Positions 21,061 to 31,136 of a DNA stretch of 56,328 nucleotides are shown piece by piece (positions within the stretch are counted from its first letter, which is position 1; each line of letters starts with the position of its first letter). The notes under the pieces were generated by a model. It was given only the letters and a program-made list of their open reading frames with translations. It had not been told where the DNA came from and searched no databases. This DNA is from Hortaea werneckii (lineage: Eukaryota; Ascomycota; Dothideomycetes; Mycosphaerellales; Teratosphaeriaceae). The translations under genes and the position numbers were made by a program. Location of the stretch: positions 1-56,328 of the forward strand of contig JBAOKB010000002.1 in NCBI GenBank assembly GCA_037044905.1. Reading direction: 5' to 3'.

Positions 21061-24000
21061 TGGGACTTGCGGGCTGGTCCTGGACGGGCTCTTCGGGGAT
21101 GCCACGCATGCGGTTCAGCAGCGTACCGTGTGCCTCTGTCCTCGGCAGGGCCATTGGGTACGAGTATTGGGTCTTCGCTGGAGTCTCTCCAGTGGCGACA
21201 TACTCTGCGATCTGTGCCGCTTGGACCTCATCACGCAGCAGACAGAGCGCTTGCCTTACATCGCCCTCTTGCGAAAGCGTAGGCAGAGTGTCTCGAAGAG
21301 CGGTAGCGCGGTCCTGCATGTCGACATCCAGACCCTTTGTCCGATCGTACGACGTGCCAAAGTGCTTGCCAATAGACTGGTAAGACTCCTGGACATTCTT
21401 CGCCAGCTGGCCGAGAGAAGCAGTGTGGGCGGCGGCATTCTCGTCGTTCTGGCTGCGCACGCGAGCAAGGATGTCGTCGAGGGAGGCAAGCTGTGCATCC
21501 ATCTGCGCCATCTGTCCATCGACAATACGGACTGTCTCTCCGTGGACGGCGTTGGTGGTTTCCGTGATCTTCGTAGTCTGTGTTTGAGCGCTCGTCCAAT
21601 CACCACGAATCTTCGACTTGACGGCCTCACGAGACTTGACAGACGTGTCAATGAGGGCCTGCGCGTTTGCGGTCCACATGTCCATGCCGTTACCATAGAC
21701 TTGCTGTGCCACTCGGTATTCGTCTTCGGAGGTCTTAATTCGCTTGCTTGCCTGTTCAAGATGGCCGCTCATCCTCGATTCCTGTGCGACGGCGGAATCA
21801 TTAATAAGACCCGTGATCTTCGCCAGCAAGTCCTGCCTCTCCGAAGCAGCAGTCTGCCGCTCCACATCGACCGCCTCCTGGAGTTGCTTCTGAGACGCCT
21901 GGCCTGCTTCCACGAAAGAAGAATTGGCCTGAGCGATCTGCTGCCGCAACCTGTCCGCCTCAGTCTGCTGTTCGTTCATCCGCTTGATAAGGCCTTCGAA
22001 GATCGTCTTGAACTCCTTTCCAAGAGAGACATAAGACTGTTCCAATTGCGAATGGAACGTGTCCAACTCCGTCGCAATTCCGGCGCTGATCCTCTGCGCA
22101 GCCGCACTCAAGTCGCTCAGTCCCGCACCGACCTTCTGCTTCACATCCTCTCGCAAGGTGGTAATCTCAGACAAGACCTGATTCATCTCTTCCTTGGCCT
22201 TGCCAGTCTGGGAGTTGACTTCGCCCTCGCTCTTCTCAAAGGCAGCAGCCTTCTCCTGCAAGAACGCCTGCGAAGCCTGCAACTCTTGCAGCTCGTCGGA
22301 GACAAAGCCTTGCATCCTCCCGCTCAGCGCTTCCAGGAGCCCTTCCTGCTGCCCCCGAAGCGCTTCGATACGCTCTTCCACCGCCATCGTCGTATCAGAG
22401 ACATGCGTCTGCGAGTCCGCCCACTTCCCCCGGTTCACTGACTGCAGATCCGATCGCCTTCTCAGTTTTGAGTGTAGTCTATCAACATGATCGGTCGTCG
22501 TTCCCAGGGTCCCTAGGAGACTTCTGCCAACATCCGCCAATTTCTCCTCAGTCTCCTCGTGTGCCTTTCGCAGGCCAATCTCCTCGTTGAGACTTGTCTT
22601 GGTGTGGTGTAGCACGATCTCCGTCTTCTCCAAGACGCTCTTCGTGCCGTCAAGCATGACCCTAGTCTGCTCGTTCTCTCGCTTGAGGGAGTTGAAGTTG
22701 GTTGTCAGGTTGAACAGCTCGTTGACTTTATTTCGCAAATTCGTCTCCATAGTCTCGATCTTGTCCTTCTGCTCTTCGGCCAAAATCCGTCGGGATTCGC
22801 TTTCAGTCGTGATCTCTTCGTAGGTCTCAGAAGTGAGATAGACGCCATTGCGCTGGCGCGTAGCGATGAGCTCGGACTTCAGCTTCTCAATCTCAGCTGT
22901 AAACTCCTTCAAGAGTGTCTTCTTGGAGACGGCCTGGTTGACTTGAGGTTTGTTCCGAATGTTCTTTGCTCTGAAGGCATAATCCAGTGTGCTGATTGTT
23001 TCTTCGAGGTTGCTCTTCGCAGGTGAGAGCGTTGCAATAATGCAGGTCTTCGTTCGGCCACCCAGCGAATCTTGAAGGAGTCTTGTAAGTTTCGACTCAC
23101 GGTATGGAATGTGTGAGCTCTTGTCTACCAGAGCGTTGATTACTCTGCCAAGCGTTAGGAGGGATTTGTTGATCACACCAGCTTCTGCCGCTCTCTTGTT
23201 CTCGGCGCCCGAGCGCTGGATGTTCTCTGAACCTGCCAGATCGACCAGGTTCAATTTGCCACTGCATACATAGTCCTCGCCGGTTTCTGAAGTACGCTTC
23301 GAATATACTGTGACTGTGAACACTGTGTGACTCCGCGATGAGAGATCGTTACACTTAGTGGCGGCGACTTGTCGCTTATGGCTTCCCTCGCGCAGCAATT
23401 GGATACCTCGTGAGGCGCTCTTGATGTGGGTTTCTTCCATGCCCTGAACTAGGGTCGTGGTACGGCCATTCTTGTTCGCATCATCGAAGATCTTGAGTTT
23501 GACACTGTCGTCTGCTGACAGCAGATCTCGCAATTCTTCGTTGTAAAGTTCGATGAAAGAGCACTTGACGCTGTGCTCGCCCAGGCTTTCCTTGCCCTCG
23601 CGCTGAGGCGTTGACGTGGGCGAGTCACTGCCCAAGCGTTCGAAAAGAGAATGAAGTACTCGAGGGATAATACCGGCGGCGTCGGGGATGGGAAGCATGT
23701 CGGTGATGTCGCCGGACATGGTGTATGTTTTGCCTGTGCCAGTCTGCCCGTATGCAAAGATGGTGCAGTTGAAGCCTGACATGACCTAGAAATGGGTGAG
23801 TATAGCTCTGAGAGGGGTAGCATGGCAGTGGTATCATACCTCATCTAGAATTGGGGATACCACATCATCAAAGACCATGCCCTGGTCCGCAGCAGGGGAG
23901 AAGACCTTGTCAAACTGGTATGTCTTATTGCTCAGGGCACTGGGACCCATGCTCAGTTCGACCTTCTTTCCGCGCACGCCATCAGTCGAGACGACGACGC

Positions 24001-24280
24001 CGCTGTTTTCGCGAACTTCGCGGTCGTTCCTGCCCCTGGCACGGACGACGACGTTGATGTTGGTCTCCTCATCCTCATGCTCCGTGGGCGCCTTGCGCTT
24101 CGGCGTCCTCGTTTTACTGGAGGAGACTGACTCTGTTGGTGATGCTCTGCCGGTGAGAGTGGGGGTTGCCGTCTGGGCTCTGTTGATTGCGCCGGGACGC
24201 TGAGATGGTGCCGGTGGGCCTCGCATCGTGGGCACTTTTTTCGTGGTGCCAGAAGGCCTGGCGGGTCCCGGTGCTGCCAT
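20525..24280 (-). CDS. bimC: kinesin-5 (BimC/Cut7/Eg5) mitotic motor
   Basis: Two exons, complement(join(20525..23785,23840..24280)), 1233 residues; the 54-base intron (GTATGA...TTTCTAG) falls in the motor domain just before VMSGFNCTIFAYGQTGTGKT. The motor spans about 76-425 with the P-loop GQTGTGKT (about 160-167), switch I NDLSSRSH (about 293-300) and switch II LVDLAGSEN (about 327-335). A long coiled-coil stalk follows. The tail holds a BimC box (TPAKTQYSYP, about 1015-1024) with the Cdk1 TP site that controls spindle binding in this family, plus several SP and TP sites. Kinesin-5 is a homotetramer that slides antiparallel microtubules to build the bipolar spindle. The ATG at 24280 was chosen because the upstream open frame lacks kinesin-like sequence. 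Confidence 0.96.
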
Positions 24281-24957
24281 GGTTAGTAGATGCTCAGGCG
24301 ATGGGGAATATCGCCGGCGTGGGAGGCTGCACGACACGGGATGCAGGATGGTCGGATGGAAGACAGGGTTGCAGGCGTGCGCACAACGGGAACGGAAGTT
24401 TGTTGATTTGTTTACAGTACCCCGTCGACAGTAAACTTCCACTGGCCCAAGCTTCTTGCATTACATTGCCGAACGGGTGGTGCCGGCTGCCGAAGATCTT
24501 ATCAGCAACTGAGGTGGGTGATGACGGAGCTCGAACCCTGTGATGAGGTGCCCTGTGAGCGGTGGTGGGCTGAGTGGCCGACTGGCCCGCTCGCGGCTGG
24601 AGCGTTTGGGTTCGTGCCCATGGTCAACACACTGTCCGTGGATACTGCTCACTGCTCACATCCTGATCTAATACCTTACTGGAGACCGCAATAGGGCTCG
24701 AAATCCGTCCATACATAGCTGACAAGGCAACATCACCAAACAATCAACACCATCGAAACACAGACTGACAAGCAGCTGCCCGCCCGCATCATGGCATCCA
24801 CATGACCCATCCATAGACCATGGAGGTGCAGAGGCAGCTGCTCCATCTGCGACCACCTTGAGACCGCGACGACATTCACTGCATGCTGCACTGGATACAT
24901 GAACCATTTTGTTCTTCACTATCTGTCCACCATCGGAAGAAGCCAGGAAGAAACATC
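24281..24957. other. divergent promoter region (kinesin-5 / PHAF1-like)
   Basis: About 680 bases between two start codons facing away from each other, probably a shared promoter. No ORF of note and no clear site that I can name. Confidence 0.5.
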
Positions 24958-26604
24958 ATGGCCACTCCGGGGACGGTAATACCAGGACACTCCTTGGGCC
25001 AGCTATGTGAGTACACCGGCCAGAGAGAGAGGGAAGCTGCAGTCAAGAACGTATAGCTAACGTATCCCGCCCCATCAGGCCTAGGAGCATCTCTACATGA
25101 CGTCCTCTCTTTGATCAAGGAAGACAAGCAGACCTACCCCGCCATCGACCTCCACTACTCTCAGACCGACCCCTTGGATACTCCGGTCGTAGTCGGCCTG
25201 CCAGCCAACGGCGTTCGTCTTCGATTTGACGGCGCCGACCAACGCTTGCGCTTAATTGAAGTGCTGGATTTCAAGAAGATCAAACTGCTCTACAAAGGGA
25301 GTGAGCTTGTCAAGGGCACCGAAGATGGGCTGGCAGCAGGAGGCCCAGCATTCAAGCGCGTCTACTCGCTCTTTGGACCCTCCTACCCGGGCGAATACCT
25401 TCCACCAAGGAACAAGCGAGACACTCATGGCACCTATGTCCTCTCCTGGCCTGGCGTTGCGTTCAACTTCCCTCTCCAACATGCCGCGTGGAGTCGGGAG
25501 AAAGACCATGTCTCACTGCTTGGCTCCCATGTGGCTGGCGCAGCAACAAATATGGCTCTTTTTGAGGGCAAGAGCTGGCCTGAAGCGCGGAAAGACTTAT
25601 TTGTGCGTGAACCGGAGGGACCTAGACTAAGCGCACTTGCCAACAGGGCGAAAGATAGCTTGCCCGAAGAGATCGACTTTGCGAACATTCTTGGCGATGG
25701 GCGGATCGAGCTTATAAGAAGCAATGGCAACCCACCCTTTGTGATTGTCCTCAACCAAACCACACCTCAAGACCTCACCACAGAGCTGGGCCCGCCAGAT
25801 GCGGTGCACAAGCGCGAAGAACCCCCCGGCACCCCTGAACCCACCACGCAACATCGACGCGCCGCCAGCTCCTCCCGACCACTATCAAACGGTCGCTCGC
25901 ATCCAGGCTCCCAACCATCAAGCTACTCCTCAACCGGCACCGACACCTTCGACACCGACTTCGACCCAGGCGAAGCCGAAGACGATCCCGCCGAACGCGC
26001 CAGCCGCGAAAGATTCTGGTGCTACTTCTCCCACGGGCTCGACATCCTCGTCGGCCCACCAAGCGACCACGCAACCTCCCACACCAGCGAAACCCAACAC
26101 CACCTAGCAACGAGCCACCGTCTCGTCGTCACGCGCGTCGTCATCCACGGCAACGTGCCCGGCTCCTACGCCTTCAACCGACACCGGCGACTCCGCTGGA
26201 GCCTGTCCCTCCCGCCTTCCTCCCCAGCCGTCCAAGACGAGCAGCAGCAGCTCCTCCTCCTCTCCGAGCACAACTTCGACACCCTCATGAAACCCGCCCT
26301 CCTGACCTCCTTCGCTCAAACCCCCGGCTGGTCCGAAGCCGAAATGGCCAGAGGCAAAGTCGTCAACCGGACGTGGTCCGGCGGCGGCGGCATCGGCGGC
26401 GGCATCGGCGGAAGCGAAAGCGGGTTCTTCTTGCCGGATGAGGAGCAGGAGGTCGTCGTCGGAGAAGGAGGGGGTGGTGTGGGCGGTGTGGGTGGGGGCG
26501 AGGGTAGTGAGACCTGGCTTGGTAATACGAAGTTGTTCTCTTTTCCGGGGTTGGTGGTGGAGGTGCTGGGGTGTGGGGCTGTAGGGGGGTTGACGGTTTA
26601 TTAG
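24958..26604 (+). CDS. PHAF1 / UPF0183 family protein
   Basis: Two exons, join(24958..25006,25079..26604), 524 residues. The first exon encodes MATPGTVIPGHSLGQL; the 72-base intron runs GTGAGT to ATCAG with a CTAAC branch site, and its removal restores LGASLHDVLSLIKED. The first half has the family pattern: LHYSQTDPLDTPVVVGLPANG, RLRLIEVLDFKKIKLLYKG and the GPSYPGEY block. The human member (C16orf70/PHAF1) is recruited to forming autophagosomes with BCAS3; a role in fungal autophagy is inference. A Ser/Pro/Thr-rich insert (about residues 245-300) and a Gly/Glu-rich insert (about 440-490) interrupt the fold and coincide with extreme C-rich and G-rich DNA. The end VVEVLGCGAVGGLTVY fits the family. 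Confidence 0.88.
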
Positions 26605-26680
26605 AACGGGAGGGGGAAGGGTGTAAAAGGGGAGGGGTTGGGGTTGTTGGGGTCTGCGTTCCTTTTGACCGTTCGTGATG
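25800..26680. other. C-rich to G-rich strand-composition switch (site 5)
   Basis: Hand count: 26041-26100 has 29 C and 9 G, while 26461-26520 has 36 G and 5 C. The switch is near 26370. The G-rich half contains a four-tract G-quadruplex-type motif at 26470-26498 (runs of 5, 3, 3 and 5 G with loops of 6, 6 and 1). Confidence 0.85.
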
Positions 26681-27172
26681 TGGCATGTTTGCGATGAAGT
26701 GGAGCTCACTGTTTTTCGTCAATATCGCGTTTTCAGTATGAGATTCTTCAACGAAGGTATTCCAGCCCTGATCGAAGCCCGAGCTGTGGGAATCGCTAGG
26801 ACTGCGGGTTTTTGCTATAGTATAACGCAAGTCACCCAGAAGAAAAGAAAAAGAAAAAGAAAACAATGGAGTACCCAAACCCCTTCCCTTTTATAAGAAA
26901 ATCACCCGTGTTATTGGCATGCTCATCCGTTTGATCCATGTTATATCCTCTCCCCCCTCTCGCTTCATCAGAGTCATGGCTGTCTTCTACACACACAACA
27001 CCTACACCATTCCCGACATGGAAGGGAATTGGATCATCGACACTCAACCTACTCCCGTCCTCACCCTTCCCTCCCCCCTCCCACCTTCCCGCATGCTTCC
27101 AAAAGATTCCGCAAGCAGCTTCTAAACCCCCTCCTTCTCCCCAACATCCCCAAGGACGGCGCCCCCCGCGCC
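26605..27172. other. convergent 3'-3' intergenic region
   Basis: About 570 bases between the PHAF1-like gene and the secreted-protein gene. It starts G-rich (to about 26680), passes a mixed part with an AAAAAG tract at about 26841-26863, and becomes C/T-rich from about 26940. No gene is seen. Confidence 0.5.
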
Positions 27173-28104
27173 TCACGTCACGGCCGTAATCTTCATCTCC
27201 AACCTTTCCAGCCAGGACCAAATGCCGCGGTCCGTCGACGTCGACGTCGTATTCGTCGTCTTCGTCGTCATATTCGCCAGCTGGAGCGTTTGCTTGCCGT
27301 ACGCGACCATGTAATTGTAGGGGGGTTTGCCTAGACTGTAGATGGAGAGCGAGAGAAAAATGGAGGTGTTAGCTTTTGCTCTTTCGAAAAGGGTTAAGTG
27401 ATTCCTTCTCTGCCCCCCTTTCCTTCTCTTCCTCTCTCTTTTCCTTCGCTCTCTCCCACCCCGCATCCCCCTCCAAAAGATTAGCTCTTCCAGAAAAAGA
27501 AAAAGAAGAAGAAGAAGAGAAAACCGGAAAGGGAAGGAGGAAATTAACGAAATTTTATTCCTTACCAATCATCCCGATGCACCCTCCCAACCTTCAACTC
27601 CCCCTCCCCCTTCCCCTCCCCCGCTCCCGTCGCCGTAAAAGCAAACCTGACCCTCCCGTCCTCACAGGGAAAGTAAGTCCCGCCGCCGGGCTTATCATCG
27701 ACTTCACTGCCACTGTGGCGATCGCGGGGCGGAAGAGACCGGAAACACCGGGTTTCCAGCTCGAGGCCTTTGTTCGTGTCGTGGAAGGAGAAGGAGATGA
27801 AAGCCGAGGGGGTGGAGGGGGAGGAGGAAGGGGTGGTGGTGGTGGTGGTGGAGTTGGTGGTGTGGTTTTGAGAAGGGAAGGAGGGAGTGAAGTGCGTGAT
27901 GTTGGTTAGGAGCCAGGGGGTATTTTCGATTAGGATCGGACAGGGGGTTGATGAGGGATGGTTGGTGCTAGTAGTGGTGGGGAAGGTGTGAGCGCCGGTT
28001 GTTGGGTTGGTGACGATGGTCGGTGTGGTTGTGGTGGTGTCGTTTTGAGTGGGTGCTGCGAGGGCGAGACCTAGGAAGACGAAGATTCGGACGAGGGGAT
28101 ACAT
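27173..28104 (-). CDS. small secreted cysteine protein, possibly AA1-like (Alt a 1 type)
   Basis: Two exons, complement(join(27173..27335,27566..28104)), 233 residues. The intron (GTAAGG...CTACAG) splits a Cys codon and restores HRDDCLGKPPYNYM. The N-terminus MYPLVRIFVFLGLALAAP is a clear signal peptide. The mature protein has four cysteines (in TPCPI, TRCFRS, FPCED and DDCLG), allowing two disulfides, and several NxT/NxS sequons. The alternating segments ISFSFHD, VRFAFTATG and ELKVGRV look like beta strands. This spacing recalls the AA1-like fold of fungal secreted allergens and effectors, but the match is from memory and moderate. Thr/Pro/Ser-rich linkers coincide with skewed DNA. A secreted or effector-like role is inference. 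Confidence 0.7.
27491..27523. repeat. A/G-rich GAA-type microsatellite in the intron
   Basis: Runs of GAAAAA and then five GAA/AAG units, inside the intron of the secreted-protein gene; the transcribed strand therefore carries a TTC-rich pyrimidine tract. Confidence 0.8.
27570..28060. other. C-rich to G-rich strand-composition switch (site 6)
   Basis: Hand count: 27601-27660 has 35 C and 7 G, while 27781-27840 has 36 G and 2 C. The switch falls near 27720 in exon 1 of the secreted-protein gene. Confidence 0.85.
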
Positions 28105-29106
28105 GGTGATTCGGCCGGATGGGTTGGTCGGGCTTAGTATGGGTTTGTATCGAGGTCCTTGTGATGGATTCTCTTAGGTCTTGAGGGAGGCGGGTTTGGT
28201 ATGCTGTTAAAGTAGTAGGCTGAGAGTGGCGAAAGAAGAAAAGCGAAAAGATGCTTGAAATAAATCCTCCCAGGGACGACGATAACAGAGATGCTTGCAC
28301 TGGTGGCCTTGGCGATCCTCAGGGTGTGTGTGTCTCTGGTCGGAAGCCTTCCATGCTTCGAAACTCGGCCAAGACGTTTGATCTTCCCTGGGCTTGTGTT
28401 CGCTTCCACGGGAGGCAAGAGCGACACCGAGCCCACTTCCCATGTAACCTCTCTCCTTCCAATCCTGGCTGGATGTGACTACCGTGCACCCCTCTATTCT
28501 TGCTCACCACACCCAAATGTGCGCGGAAAGCTCAAAAAAAAAAAAAAAAAAGAGTGACACTCATATTCCGACCCGATCTCGTATCGAGATCGGGTATAAG
28601 TCGACGTCCTGCAGTTCCCCATCTGCAGGTCAACGGAACCCGCCTGCAGTCGTGTTCTCCGAGAAATCATGCAGAGTTTCACGGAAACTTTTTTTTTTTT
28701 TTTTTTGCTGGCGTGGCTGATGCAGTGTTACGGGCTTGCTGGAACAAAAGTTGCGGGTCGCTGGGAAGATCAATGAGCCCTCTCCATTGGCAGTCGTTTG
28801 TCGTTTGTGGACCCGGTAGGAAGCGCAAGTCAAGCCGCTGTGTACCAGGAGCACAGGAACGGGGTTCCGAGACCGGCATCACGATGGCATATCAACGTTA
28901 AGCTTAATTGCAGACGAAAATGGGGAGTGGAAGCTCATGAGGTCTGCACTAGCAAGACTGCTGACTGGATCAGGATTTTAGGTGGAGAGAATACATACAC
29001 ATCGGAGAAGGGTATCTGATAAACCGTCCTAACGCCATGTTTGCCATGCTCGTGCAATGCCCTTTTCTTGCTCTTTCTTTCCTTTCTCTTCCAAAGTTTC
29101 CCCTTC
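28105..29106. other. intergenic upstream of the secreted-protein gene
   Basis: About 1 kb between two minus-strand genes. It should hold the secreted-protein promoter and the 3' UTR of the sulfurtransferase gene. It contains the hairpin block flanked by poly-A and poly-T described separately. No ORF is convincing. Confidence 0.5.
28534..28706. repeat. hairpin block between poly-A and poly-T tracts
   Basis: An A18-type run (about 28534-28551) and a T17-type run (about 28690-28706) face each other across about 140 bases. Inside is a perfect inverted repeat with 11-base arms (28571-28581 and 28585-28595, ACCCGATCTCG and its complement) around a 3-base loop, followed by a second, shorter inverted repeat built on CCTGCAG/CTGCAGG at about 28608-28629. 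No coding potential is seen. Confidence 0.7.
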
Positions 29107-30123
29107 TCATTCGCTCTTGAGGATCAAGTTATCGGTGGGTTGCACCCTCTGTGCCCACTCGGTCCAGCTGCCATCGTAGACGCGTCTGTTCCCCTCGCCG
29201 AAGCCCGCTGCGGTAAGCCCGGCATCGATAACCACGGCGGTGACGCCGGTGCCGCAGCTGGAGATGATAGGCTTGTTCGGATCGACCCCCTTGGACTCGA
29301 AGACCTTCTTCAACTCAGCGGGTCGCAGATATGCCTTGGTCTCCGGATCCAACAGCTCCGGCACGGGCACCGATACTGATCCTGGTATATGACCGGAGGA
29401 CAGTCCCGGCCTAGGCTCGGGATCCTTGCCTTCCCATCTGCCCTTTGATCGTGCGTCCAGAATCTGGATCTCTTCGTGGCCTTCCTTGTTGTAGTCCTTC
29501 GCAATCTCCTTGACCTGGTCGAAAGCAGCGACCTTCGTACGGTCGAGAGCAGGGAGCGGATAATTCGTCTTATCCACCGGCTTTTGCTCGCCTTCTTCAG
29601 TCCGGTAGCCTTGCTCCACCCAGAGCTTGTAGTTGTTGAGAATGTGCACGGCGGGATGCCCGAAAGCCCTCAACGTCCATGCTACGCGCGGCGCAGAGAA
29701 GATACCGAGCTCGGCCGTGTCGTAGACTACGAGCACGTCATCCCTGTTGACTCCCATGTTGCTCATGGCCTCCTGGAAGAGCTCGGGGGAAGGCAGCATG
29801 TGTGGGTATGGGCTCGACGTGTCCGCGACCTTGTCGAGGTCGAAGAAGACGGCATCGGGGATGTGACTTTGCTTGTAGACTTGGTAGCCGGTTCGCTTTT
29901 GCGGGTCATTGGGCAGGAACCAGGAGCCGCACACGGGGACGGTCCTGGGGGCTGTGGAGAGCTTGGTGGGCGCGTTCGCCTTGAGCGCCTCGCTCAGCTC
30001 GAAGGGCTCGACGAGGTAGGAGCGGAAGGTGGATTGGGAGCGAGACATGACGAAGCGCGTGAATGTCGGTTTCGCGACTGGGGAGCGACGCAAGCTCGCG
30101 CGGAAGAGGATGGAAGTTGCCAT
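29107..30123 (-). CDS. TUM1: tandem-rhodanese sulfurtransferase (thiosulfate/3-mercaptopyruvate type)
   Basis: A single-exon, 338-residue protein with two rhodanese domains (about 35-180 and 195-330). The active-site loop in the second domain is SSCGTGVTA with the nucleophile Cys at about 290; a CG[ST]GVT loop is the 3-mercaptopyruvate sulfurtransferase pattern. The inactive first domain carries VWVEQGYRT-type and VVYDTAELGIFSAPRVAW segments usual in the family. The first 30 residues (ATSILFRASLRRSPVAKP) look like a mitochondrial presequence. Family members move sulfur from mercaptopyruvate to cyanide or thiols, and yeast Tum1 feeds sulfur into tRNA wobble-uridine thiolation. The start is the first ATG. 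It is divergent from APC11 with 558 bases between. Confidence 0.92.
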   Translation of the reverse strand: MATSILFRASLRRSPVAKPTFTRFVMSRSQSTFRSYLVEPFELSEALKANAPTKLSTAPRTVPVCGSWFLPNDPQKRTGYQVYKQSHIPDAVFFDLDKVADTSSPYPHMLPSPELFQEAMSNMGVNRDDVLVVYDTAELGIFSAPRVAWTLRAFGHPAVHILNNYKLWVEQGYRTEEGEQKPVDKTNYPLPALDRTKVAAFDQVKEIAKDYNKEGHEEIQILDARSKGRWEGKDPEPRPGLSSGHIPGSVSVPVPELLDPETKAYLRPAELKKVFESKGVDPNKPIISSCGTGVTAVVIDAGLTAAGFGEGNRRVYDGSWTEWAQRVQPTDNLILKSE

Positions 30124-30681
30124 TGTGTGGATGGTCTGGGTAGATGGCTGGATAGCTGGCTACCGCAAGCTCATGTTCAACGGGATGAAAGTGGGAAAGA
30201 CAGGGAGACTTGGTTGATTGAGTAGGAGTGGCTATGATCCCCGACCGCTCCCCTTATCGTCGCACAAACAACAAAAGCAACGTTTCCAGGTTGCGTAGCA
30301 CAGCGAGCACAGCGAGCACAGCTATACCAGTCGGCTACTGCTGGCCTGTCTCACCTGCCTCGCCTGCCTCGCCTGCTGCTCCTGCTCCTGCGGCAAGGTA
30401 TCTGGAGCTAAGCTCTAGCTTGCCCCACTTCCGCTTCCTTCCCTGGGAACAACGCGATTCGTCACAAATTAGCACCTGCCTTCACCTATCACTGGTAAAA
30501 GGAGCTCTGCTGTCGATCCGCGCCTTCCCCTCACAAAAGAAACAAGACACCCACAACATCCATTCCAAGAGATCGAAGAGTCGGGCCTGACGTCGGTGGC
30601 GAGCTTGTCTCAAAACAGCAAAACCATCCCGACCCGACTCCGCCTGATGAGCTGACCGCCTTAACCTGGTCCACAACAAGA
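30124..30681. promoter_or_regulatory. shared divergent promoter region (sulfurtransferase / APC11)
   Basis: 558 bases between two start codons. It carries a 9-base tandem repeat (CACAGCGAG, about 2.5 copies, 30299-30321), a CCTGC/CTCGC-rich stretch (about 30355-30390) and a TGACGTC element at 30588-30594, less than 100 bases upstream of the APC11 start, that resembles a bZIP/ATF site. Function is inferred from position only. Confidence 0.4.
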
Positions 30682-31136
30682 ATGAAGGTCACCTTTTCCG
30701 CTTACCAGGCGGTGGCGGAATGGAAATGGGATCTGCCCGACGATTCCGACGACACCTGCGGCATCTGTCGCGTCGAGTTCGAGGGGACCTGCTCCAAATG
30801 CAAATATCCCGGCGATGACTGTCCCATCAGTATGTTATGTCCTTACCTTCCCCCATTCACCTTCACACAACCACAGTAATAACGACGCCGGCTGACTGGG
30901 AATAATGACTTACAGTCATCGGTCATTGTACCCATTGCTTCCACATGCACTGTATAGGCGACTGGCTCCAGTCCGACTCCAGCCAGGGCAAATGTCCCAT
31001 GTGTCGCCAGCCGTTCAAGGAGAAGACGGCGGATGTCGCGACTCCCGCGACGGGTCAGCGACAAGCCATGGCATCTCAGACTCCAGCCTCGGAGACGCCG
31101 GCGAGAACGCCGATCCAGACGCCTGTAGGACGCTGA
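30682..31136 (+). CDS. APC11: anaphase-promoting complex RING subunit Apc11
   Basis: Two exons, join(30682..30829,30916..31136), 122 residues. The intron (GTATGT...CTTACAG) joins DDCPI to IIGHCTHCFHMHC. The protein opens with MKVTFSAYQAVAEWKWDLP, as in other Apc11 proteins, and has the complete RING-H2 set: CGIC, CSKCKYPGDDC, HCTHCFHMHC and CPMCRQPF. Apc11 is the catalytic RING subunit that pairs with Apc2 and recruits the E2 so that the APC/C can ubiquitinate cyclins and securin. Beyond the RING is a tail of about 33 residues with five Thr-Pro sites, which is absent from the 84-residue human protein. Confidence 0.96.

Noticed and set aside
20975..22441. 488-codon plus-strand ORF opposite the kinesin-5 stalk
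   Set aside because: It is the antisense reading of a clear coiled-coil coding region, with His/Leu/Arg-rich random translation and no domain. Open antisense frames are common opposite helical coding sequence.
24520..24545. GAGCTCGAACCC-like string suggesting a tRNA T-arm
   Set aside because: No cloverleaf with acceptor, D and anticodon stems could be drawn around it on either strand.
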